A stretch of DNA of 14,416 bases from Deltaproteobacteria bacterium (GTDB lineage: Bacteria > Desulfobacterota > Desulfobacteria > Desulfobacterales > SURF-7). The translations under genes and the position numbers were made by a program. The notes beneath the pieces are model-generated. The model made no database searches, was not told where the DNA came from, and was given only the letters and a program-made list of their open reading frames with translations. Position 1 is the first letter of the stretch, and every line of letters begins with the position of its first letter. The stretch is taken from NCBI GenBank assembly GCA_019307665.1, contig JAFDJC010000046.1:1-14416 (forward strand), written 5' to 3'. This document shows, piece after piece, positions 1-5,980 of this stretch.

Positions 1-1620
1 ATCAATTTTACCCGTTCTTCGATCTGTGAGTCTAAAAAAATCAGCTCAAGCAAAGTTGAAATTACCGTGACACCTGAGAAAGGTGTAAATGAAATGCCGT
101 TCCAATGTGAAAACAGGATAGGCTTTTTCGAGGCGTTAGTAGCGATATTCACAAACAAACTTCCGGAAGTCGATCATACTGAATGCATTTTTAAAGGTGG
201 TAATGTATGCAGATATACGATTTCATGGCAAAAACCGTTTTCCTCCTATTGGCAGGACGCAGTAAATTATATCATTATTATCCTTCTGCTTCTTAGTTCT
301 GTATCTGTTATCATTTTTCCTTTTTCGAAAATTGTTGGGTTGTGGCCTGTATTAATTATAATTCTTTTGATATTGACGCTTTTGACAATTGTTGGTGACA
401 GACTTGAAAAAGGAGAGCTTAAAAACAGTACGACCAACCTAAGCGGATCGACTGACAAATTAATCGAGCAGATTGAAATCAACTATAACCATGCAAGGCT
501 TGTGAGTGAAATAGGCCAGGCGATAAGCAGAGATGTCAATATCGAAGATGTGCTGACCAATGTGATTAGGACTTCTGAAAAACGGCTGGATTACGACCGC
601 GGACTGATTCTTCTTGCAAATAAGGAGAAAACCCGACTGCTATTTCGGGCCGGATTCGGCTACTCAGATGACCAACTTAACTTTCTCAGAAACACAGCGT
701 TTCATCTTGACAGGCCGGAATCAAAAGGTGTCTTTATCGTATCCTTCAGAGAGCAAAAACCTTATTTGATAAACGATATCAATTCAATTGAAAAAAAACT
801 TTCATTGCGAAGTCTTGCATTTGCAAAAAAACTTGGTACCCAATCATTTATCTGTTGCCCGATTGTTTGCGATAATGAACCACTCGGCATTTTTGCTGTA
901 GATAATCTGAAATCCAAACGGCCTCTTGTTAAGAGTGATATGAGTTTTCTTATGGGCATAGCCCCTGTTATCGGAATCAGTATTCGCAACGCAGACCTTC
1001 TCGATGCACGGGACAAGCAGATGAGGTCGATTCTCCAGGTAATGGCCGCAAGTATAGATGCCCGTGACCCCATGACCGCCGGTCATTCTGAAAAAGTTAC
1101 AGAATATGCACTGGGAATTTGTGATGAACTCGGACTGTCAAAAGATTATTGTGAAGTTGTAGGCGTAGCCGCTTCATTACATGATTATGGAAAAATTGGT
1201 GTGCCTGATTCGCTTTTAAAAAAGGAAGGCAAGCTTACAGACAGTGAATATGAAGTTATTAAAACCCATGCTAAAAAAACTAAAGTCATTTTATCGAGAA
1301 TTAGTTTTGAGGGAATGCTGAGACAAGTGCCTGAAATTGCAGGTGCCCATCATGAAAAGTTGGATGGGAGCGGTTATCCCGATGGACTTAAAGGAGATGA
1401 GATCCCTCTCGGGGCTCAGATTATTGCAGTGGCAGATTTTTTTGAAGCCATCACCTCCAAAAGACACTACCGTGCACCTATGATTGTTGACGAAGCATTT
1501 ACTTTGCTTTGCAAGGAGGCTGATATACATTTCGAGAAGAGAATTATCGATGCTTTTATAAACCATTATTCAAGGACTAATGGTTATGAAAGGCCTATGG
1601 ATGTGATTTCTTCAAATTAA
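1..1620 (+). CDS. Membrane GAF/HD-GYP c-di-GMP phosphodiesterase, 5' partial
   Basis: Probably hydrolyses cyclic di-GMP in response to an N-terminal input. The frame is open to the left edge, so the true start lies outside the window; the GTG at 67 is only the first start-like codon, used here as residue 1. The visible N-terminus ends in a cysteine-rich stretch, 'HTECIFKGGNVCRYTISW' (residues 37-54), resembling the end of V4R-type sensor domains. Two hydrophobic segments follow (about 67-83 and 91-109), then a GAF-like domain (about 143-313) and an HD-GYP domain (about 320-505). The HD-GYP metal and signature residues are kept: 'GHSEKV' (339-344), H372-D373 in 'LHDYGKIG', and 'HHEKLDGSGYPDG' (428-440). 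The usual 'DALTSDRPYR' is 'EAITSKRHYR'. An active phosphodiesterase is therefore expected. The sensor ligand cannot be named. The gene ends just before a terminator-like hairpin and is probably not co-transcribed with the next two genes. Confidence 0.9.
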   Translation: MNFTRSSICESKKISSSKVEITVTPEKGVNEMPFQCENRIGFFEALVAIFTNKLPEVDHTECIFKGGNVCRYTISWQKPFSSYWQDAVNYIIIILLLLSSVSVIIFPFSKIVGLWPVLIIILLILTLLTIVGDRLEKGELKNSTTNLSGSTDKLIEQIEINYNHARLVSEIGQAISRDVNIEDVLTNVIRTSEKRLDYDRGLILLANKEKTRLLFRAGFGYSDDQLNFLRNTAFHLDRPESKGVFIVSFREQKPYLINDINSIEKKLSLRSLAFAKKLGTQSFICCPIVCDNEPLGIFAVDNLKSKRPLVKSDMSFLMGIAPVIGISIRNADLLDARDKQMRSILQVMAASIDARDPMTAGHSEKVTEYALGICDELGLSKDYCEVVGVAASLHDYGKIGVPDSLLKKEGKLTDSEYEVIKTHAKKTKVILSRISFEGMLRQVPEIAGAHHEKLDGSGYPDGLKGDEIPLGAQIIAVADFFEAITSKRHYRAPMIVDEAFTLLCKEADIHFEKRIIDAFINHYSRTNGYERPMDVISSN

Positions 1621-1633
1621 CTGAAATTTGTGT

Positions 1634-1668
1634 CATGATGATCCACGGATGGATTATTATGTAATTTT
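1634..1668 (+). terminator. Probable Rho-independent terminator after the HD-GYP gene
   Basis: Arms 1634-1645 and 1650-1661 pair over 12 base pairs (two are G-U) around the tetraloop CGGA, and the tail is TAATTTT. The hairpin begins 14 bases after the stop codon. The stem is AT-rich, so efficiency is uncertain. Confidence 0.55.
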
Positions 1669-1705
1669 GAGAGATTTATACTCCCATTACTTGGGGAAAG
1701 ACCAT

Positions 1706-1741
1706 ATGATACAAACAAAGCTACATAAAAAAGATGAATAG
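1706..1741 (+). other. Possible 11-codon leader ORF overlapping the hydrolase start
   Basis: ATG at 1706 is preceded by GGGGAAAG (1693-1700), a good Shine-Dalgarno. The frame reads MIQTKLHKKDE and stops at 1739-1741, five bases inside the start region of the hydrolase gene, whose own ATG (1734) has only a weak ribosome-binding site. Termination-reinitiation coupling is possible. Chance is equally plausible for so short a frame. Confidence 0.25.
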
Positions 1742-2636
1742 TCTCATAAAGACATCTGTTAATCATTATCAAGTACAACCAGAGGCAAAGGATTCTTTAA
1801 AGGAAATAAAATATGAAGGTTTATTTATTAAAAATGAAAATAAATTAAAAAAACATTGTATTCTTATGCTTTCGGGTACAAGTACCCAACTTGCGGATAT
1901 AGATTATTTCATTAGTCATTTGGTTGATAGGGAATACTCTATCGCATCAATAGAGCGCTTTATTGGTGGACCTTTTAATATTTGGATAAAACCTAAACTT
2001 GAGAGAAAGGAAGCATTAAAGCATTTTATTTGTCAGTTAAAAGAAAATCATAATATAGAAAAAATTGATATTATAGCACATTCCTATGCGCCATTTGAAG
2101 TTATACGGTTACTCATAGATGCCCCTGAACTGTATAGAAAGTATGTCGGTAATATTTTATTTATTAATCCGGCGGGATTTAATGACAATATAAAATATAT
2201 ACCGCACTGTCTCCGGTTTTCATTCATTTTTATTATGAAAGAATATGGTAGTGCACTTGTTAATTTGTTAAGAAAAGGCACTGGAGATAAATTCCTAAGA
2301 GAATTTTATTTAAATAAACTTCGTGCTATAACTTCTCTTTTTTTAAAAACAATACAAAATCCGGTGAGAACGTTTAAAGAGGTTGCTGACATTGTTTCAT
2401 TTAAATTATCATTTCATGTGAAGAACCTTATAGAACTTTATGGATACAATTTCCACTTTTTCTTAAATACTGGAGATGAATTGGTGAACGTTTCAAAAAC
2501 CTTACAACAAATTAAAGAACTGGTTCCTGAAAAAAGGATAATGACATTTTCTGGTAATCATTTGGATATATTGATTCATAAAAACCAAATAAAATTATTT
2601 TTAAATTATTTAGATAAAATTATGGTGATATCATGA
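1734..2636 (+). CDS. Alpha/beta-hydrolase-fold protein of unknown substrate
   Basis: A 300-residue protein with the layout of an alpha/beta hydrolase. Strand beta-3 and the oxyanion region are at 'HCILMLSGTS' (41-50). The nucleophile elbow is 'AHSYA' (115-119), so Ser117 sits in a relaxed form of GxSxG with Ala at both glycine positions. A candidate acid is Asp248 in 'TGDEL' and the candidate catalytic histidine is His276 in 'GNHLD'. A long helical cap region lies at about 150-235. There is no signal peptide, so it is probably cytoplasmic. The stop codon overlaps the start of the radical SAM gene by 4 bases (ATGA), so the two are almost certainly translated together. One sampled 60-base row is 27% G+C and another 33%, lower than the division genes. 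It could be an esterase, thioesterase or acyltransferase; no substrate can be inferred. The start has a weak ribosome-binding site. Confidence 0.8.
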   Translation: MNSLIKTSVNHYQVQPEAKDSLKEIKYEGLFIKNENKLKKHCILMLSGTSTQLADIDYFISHLVDREYSIASIERFIGGPFNIWIKPKLERKEALKHFICQLKENHNIEKIDIIAHSYAPFEVIRLLIDAPELYRKYVGNILFINPAGFNDNIKYIPHCLRFSFIFIMKEYGSALVNLLRKGTGDKFLREFYLNKLRAITSLFLKTIQNPVRTFKEVADIVSFKLSFHVKNLIELYGYNFHFFLNTGDELVNVSKTLQQIKELVPEKRIMTFSGNHLDILIHKNQIKLFLNYLDKIMVIS

Positions 2637-4225
2637 TAGACGCGATTATAATATCAGACACAGGCAACGATACTTTTTCAGCTTCAAGTCCGTTACGCCT
2701 TCAACTCAGTGGAAAGATAGCTTTAATTCAAAGTGTAAAAAATTATTTAAATAATAATGGAAGAATAGTAACCCCGGTAAAGGGAGAAAATGAAAAGAAC
2801 TGGCATTGTGCGCCTAAACTTAATGGAATTAGACTCTTTAGCTATCTTCATGCGCGTGGATTTAACATTGAGCTGATAGATTCATATTATCAGGAGCGAG
2901 ATCATTTTATCAAAATGCTTAATGATAATCCTAAGGCGATAATCATATCTACAACGTTTATATCCAATAAAGATGATCTCAGAGAATTAGCAGAAAATAT
3001 TCGTTCAGTAGCACCGGATGTTTTTATTATAGCCGGAGGCCCTTTTGTATTATCATCTTATCTTCTTTTGCAGCGTTCTAATGATAAAGATTATGATGTC
3101 ATCAGCCCAAAAGATGACTTCCTGTTTTTAAGCAATGATAACAACCCGGATATTGATCTGTATATTATCGATAAATATGGCGAGCAAATATTATCAGAAG
3201 CATTGGATAGTATAAAAGAAGGAAACCAGGTAAATCATTTGCCCAATACTGCCCAATGGAACGGCAAAGAATATGTATTTTCCGATCAAAAGGAATTATC
3301 CCCCCCTGACATCGGTGTTGAGTGGAATAATATACCGGAAAAATTTTTCAAATTGAGTGTAATAAATATGCAGGCAAGTACAGGCTGTCCCTTTAATTGT
3401 GAGTTTTGCAATTTTGTTAAAGGCAGGAAATATAATTTTGTAAAGCCACTTGATCAGTTAGTCAAAGAACTTAAAACTATATCTGATAGAGGGGTAAAGT
3501 ATGTCAGATTTGTAGATGATAATTTCAGGCTGGGCAGGAATGACCTGAATGAAGTTTGCAAAAGATTTATAGATGAAGGGCTTGATTTAAAATGGATGAG
3601 TTTTATCAGAGCCAGCACATTAGATGAAACAGATTTTGATTTATTAAAAAGGTCCGGTTGTGTGGAAACACAAGTGGGAATTGAATCAGCTGATAAAGAA
3701 ATACTGAAAAAAATGAACAAACATGCTGATCCCGACATGTATTTTAGAGCCATTTCCAACCTGCTAGACGTTGGGATAAACTGTTCCTCCTGTTTTTTTG
3801 TTGGCTTTCCGGGAGAAACCGAAGAAACTTTTAAAAGAACTATTGATTTTATTGAAAGCATTCCCAAAGATTCCCAAGAGGGCATATTTTACTGGTCAAT
3901 ATATCCATTTTTAGTTCTTCCGCTCAGTCCTACCTATGAATCAAAGAAAAAAGCAAAATATAACCTTAAAGGGTATATGGACAAATGGGAGCACAACACG
4001 ATGAATTCCGGGCAGGCATATCAACATATAAAAAATGCGTTTCTTAAAATAAAGAATGCAAGTCCTATCTACAGCGGTGATAATCTAGATATGTTAATGG
4101 AATTGCCGCTTAGCAGGAGGAAAGAATTTATGAAAGTACGTCATGATTTATCAAAAAGATTTTTAAAAGACCCTTTTGATAAATCACTTGTTTTAAGTTC
4201 GTTTGCAAAGATTTTTAAAGAATAG
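2633..4225 (+). CDS. Cobalamin-binding-type (class B-like) radical SAM enzyme
   Basis: A 530-residue radical SAM protein. The N-terminal part (about 60-200) looks like the cobalamin-binding Rossmann domain of class B enzymes, with 'ISTTFISNKDDLRELAENI' (105-123) and 'IIAGGPF' (132-138), but the DxHxxG motif is absent; this is common in class B enzymes that bind cobalamin base-off without a histidine ligand. The radical SAM barrel carries C252-x3-C256-x2-C259 ('GCPFNCEFC'), then 'RFVDDNF' (292-298), 'KWMSFIRA' (320-327), 'VGIESADKEIL' (348-358) and 'FFVGFPGETEETF' (388-400). These blocks resemble PhpK-like P- or C-methyltransferases and related natural-product enzymes, though the family name is from memory. 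No quinone or porphyrin context is present. The partner is the overlapping upstream hydrolase gene. Likely reactions are methylation or another radical modification of an unactivated carbon or phosphorus; the substrate is unknown. Confidence 0.85.
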   Translation: MIDAIIISDTGNDTFSASSPLRLQLSGKIALIQSVKNYLNNNGRIVTPVKGENEKNWHCAPKLNGIRLFSYLHARGFNIELIDSYYQERDHFIKMLNDNPKAIIISTTFISNKDDLRELAENIRSVAPDVFIIAGGPFVLSSYLLLQRSNDKDYDVISPKDDFLFLSNDNNPDIDLYIIDKYGEQILSEALDSIKEGNQVNHLPNTAQWNGKEYVFSDQKELSPPDIGVEWNNIPEKFFKLSVINMQASTGCPFNCEFCNFVKGRKYNFVKPLDQLVKELKTISDRGVKYVRFVDDNFRLGRNDLNEVCKRFIDEGLDLKWMSFIRASTLDETDFDLLKRSGCVETQVGIESADKEILKKMNKHADPDMYFRAISNLLDVGINCSSCFFVGFPGETEETFKRTIDFIESIPKDSQEGIFYWSIYPFLVLPLSPTYESKKKAKYNLKGYMDKWEHNTMNSGQAYQHIKNAFLKIKNASPIYSGDNLDMLMELPLSRRKEFMKVRHDLSKRFLKDPFDKSLVLSSFAKIFKE

Positions 4226-4244
4226 TACTTATGACAACGAAACT

Positions 4245-4281
4245 CCTTCATTAGATCTTTTGCACCTAGTTAAGATGAAGG
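4245..4281. repeat. Inverted repeat between convergent genes
   Basis: CCTTCAT (4245-4251) and ATGAAGG (4275-4281) are a perfect 7-base inverted repeat around a 23-base loop. It lies between the end of the radical SAM gene and the last codons of the methyltransferase gene, which converge here. It could help end transcription in either direction, but it has no T-tract and a large loop. Confidence 0.3.
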
Positions 4282-5073
4282 CTTAACGCCACGGCAAGAA
4301 ATAATGGGTGTATATGTGAACCTCCTTGGGTCATTGAAAAAATTTTTAAATTCTTCAAAAAACTCCTCGTATCCACCGTCGTATTCTTCAAACCCGTAAC
4401 CTGAGTTTTTTCCAGCTACTTCAACTTTTGTTGTCCAGTTGAAACTGTCGGTTTCATTCAGCTCACCGTAAATCAAATGATGTGATGAGAGGTGAACGTT
4501 TATATTTTCGTAATCTTGATCATAAAGATATGAGTATAGCTTTATACCGATATAAGGATCAAAGTCGGCATTCTTTTCCAGAAGTTCAATGACTTCCTTA
4601 AGCGCTTTTTTGAGGCGTTTTGACTGGCCATAATGGTTCATACAGTTGTAGTCCAGGTCAATAAGACAGAGTATTCCGCCTGGTTTCAGTATTTCGGTCA
4701 GGCTCTTTACAATATCAAAGCTTTTGGAGCGATGGTACTCAAGAAAGAAACGAACCCAGATAAAGTCAAATTTACCAATGCTATCAAGTGGAGCAGATAT
4801 ATCATGGCATGAGAAGCGTGTGCCGGTATGTCCATAATTTTCCTTCGCATATTCGATTCTCTCTTGTGATGAATCAATACCAACAGCTTCACCGGAAGGC
4901 TGCACCATATGATGCAGATGAGCGGTCGTTTTTCCGGTTCCACAACCGATATCCGCAACGCGCATTCCCGGTTTAAGACCGGCCCATTTGGCCTGCTGTT
5001 CGGTGATCCGGTTCTCTGTTTTCATTTCAAGGCGAAGGGATTCTTCTTCATTTTCCATTAAATATTTTGACAT
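4270..5073 (-). CDS. Class I SAM-dependent methyltransferase
   Basis: Transfers a methyl group from S-adenosylmethionine to an unknown acceptor. With the ATG at 5073 the protein has 267 residues. Motif I is 'VADIGCGTGK' (39-48), the acidic residue after strand 2 is Asp67 in 'GIDSS', a motif III-like 'CHDIS' is at 89-93, and motif IV is 'FDFIWVRF' (102-109), followed by 'LKPGGILCLIDLD' (129-141). The N-terminal helix before motif I and the C-terminal 110 residues resemble small-molecule methyltransferases of the UbiE/Methyltransf_11/25 type. The frame remains open upstream to a GTG at 5172, but a good sigma-70 promoter (5145-5117) lies inside that extension and the extra residues do not look like protein, so I prefer 5073. 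No strong Shine-Dalgarno precedes it. The gene stands alone, convergent with the radical SAM gene and divergent from the duplicated-motif gene. Confidence 0.82.
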   Translation of the reverse strand: MSKYLMENEEESLRLEMKTENRITEQQAKWAGLKPGMRVADIGCGTGKTTAHLHHMVQPSGEAVGIDSSQERIEYAKENYGHTGTRFSCHDISAPLDSIGKFDFIWVRFFLEYHRSKSFDIVKSLTEILKPGGILCLIDLDYNCMNHYGQSKRLKKALKEVIELLEKNADFDPYIGIKLYSYLYDQDYENINVHLSSHHLIYGELNETDSFNWTTKVEVAGKNSGYGFEEYDGGYEEFFEEFKNFFNDPRRFTYTPIISCRGVKPSS

Positions 5074-5116
5074 TGACCAAACCGCGAACCATTTTTTATG
5101 ATGTGATGTAGACAGA

Positions 5117-5145
5117 TGTATATCACTGCAATTGACATTAGTCAA
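5117..5145 (-). promoter_or_regulatory. Sigma-70 promoter of the methyltransferase gene
   Basis: On the minus strand TTGACT (5145-5140) and TATACA (5122-5117) are separated by exactly 17 bases; they match the consensus at 5/6 and 4/6 positions. The expected start of transcription near 5110 gives a 5' leader of about 37 bases before the ATG at 5073. This supports the short methyltransferase start. Confidence 0.6.
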
Positions 5146-5167
5146 CGCTCTGATTAATAATGTCAAT
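5131..5167. promoter_or_regulatory. Candidate operator: inverted repeats around the -35 box
   Basis: ATTGACATTA (5131-5140) and TAATGTCAAT (5158-5167) form a perfect 10-base inverted repeat with a 17-base spacer. A second, nested repeat TTGAC-ATTA-GTCAA (5132-5145) covers the -35 hexamer of the methyltransferase promoter. Three GTCAA half-sites in 36 bases suggest binding of a dimeric regulator that would block the promoter. No regulator gene lies next to it in the window. Confidence 0.4.
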
Positions 5168-5212
5168 AGCACTTTAAAATGTCCGGTTATAGAAAATTGA
5201 GAAAAAGAATTC

Positions 5213-5243
5213 TTGACTTCGTACTATAAAAAAGATTAATCTT
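5213..5243 (+). promoter_or_regulatory. Weak promoter candidate with palindrome upstream of the duplicated-motif gene
   Basis: TTGACT (5213-5218) and ATTAAT (5235-5240) are 16 bases apart. The -10 candidate is overlapped by the perfect 12-base palindrome AAGATTAATCTT (5232-5243), a possible operator. The -10 match is only moderate. The gene's ATG is about 80 bases downstream. Confidence 0.3.
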
Positions 5244-5321
5244 AGGCTGAAAAGATATTTCCAGACAATTTTATGAAAAAAATATCACACAAATTTAATC
5301 TGTTCAATAAAGGCAGATATT

Positions 5322-5759
5322 ATGCGAAGATTTGGAGTCCCGGCTGTAGAGATGAAAAAAATGTGTGATAAAGATCTTTTTTCGCCAAGATTACATTTGC
5401 TTGTCATAATGTCAAAAGCATATTTACAGGGAATGCCCGTTGGAGATCACCGAAAGAAGGCTATAATAGATAATGCCCACAGCCTTTTTTATCAGTCGCT
5501 TCAGATTTTACAGGATAACGAACAGCAAGCCACACCGAAAAATAATGAAAAAGACACTGAATTTTACGAGGAGATGAGCCCTGAACATATTTTTCACCAA
5601 AGGGTGCAACTCCTTGCTGTGATGGCAAAGGCCTTTGCCGAAGGACGTCCCATGGGAGAATTCAAAAAAATCGCGCTGCAAGAAAATCTTGAGTATATTT
5701 GCAATGCTATCACATTTACAGACAAAGTAGGTGATATGGAGTTTCTCAAAGTCGCCTGA
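5322..5759 (+). CDS. Small protein made of two copies of an unrecognised motif
   Basis: I do not recognise this 145-residue protein. It contains an internal duplication: residues 20-51 and 91-122 align without gaps at an offset of 71, with 13 of 32 positions identical. The shared pattern is F-x2-R-x-x-L-L-x-x-M-x-K-A-x3-G-x-P-x-G-x3-K-x-A-x3-N; 'LLVIMSKAYLQGMPVG' and 'LLAVMAKAFAEGRPMG' are the two cores. Each copy should form a helix, a G-x-P-x-G turn and a second helix, joined by a polar linker (about 64-86). No signal peptide or membrane segment is seen, so it is probably cytoplasmic. The start at 5322 has AAAGGC (5309-5314) at suitable spacing; an alternative start is the ATG at 5352. It is divergent from the methyltransferase gene and converges on the PilZ gene. 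A helical adaptor or binding protein is possible, but no function is claimed. Confidence 0.75.
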   Translation: MRRFGVPAVEMKKMCDKDLFSPRLHLLVIMSKAYLQGMPVGDHRKKAIIDNAHSLFYQSLQILQDNEQQATPKNNEKDTEFYEEMSPEHIFHQRVQLLAVMAKAFAEGRPMGEFKKIALQENLEYICNAITFTDKVGDMEFLKVA

Positions 5760-5980
5760 TACCCTGCCCGAAATTTTGCCTGAAACTTTGACACACCACT
5801 TGTCGACCGATTAAATACCCCGAAAAATTATTAGAAGCCATTTCAAAAATGCTATATATTTTAATCTCATTGTCAAAACCAAGAAGCTAATCCTCGAAAT
5901 ATTTCATATATTCCTCCGGTTGTCTTTTTGGTTTTTCCTCGACCTTAAACCATATTTCTATTTTTGAGATAGCTTCTAAC

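Noticed and set aside
5074..5172. N-terminal extension of the methyltransferase from GTG 5172
   Set aside because: It contains the best sigma-70 promoter of the region and operator-like repeats, has no ribosome-binding site at the GTG, and the added residues do not resemble the family.
5273..5368. 31-codon plus-strand frame starting ATG AAA AAA ATA, overlapping the duplicated-motif gene
   Set aside because: No ribosome-binding site, no signal-peptide core and out of frame with the well-supported gene; likely chance.
5882..5977. AGAAGCTA / TAGCTTCT inverted repeat in the 5760-5980 convergent gap
   Set aside because: Arms of 8 bases are separated by 80 bases and no T-tract follows; no convincing terminator was found in this 221-base gap.
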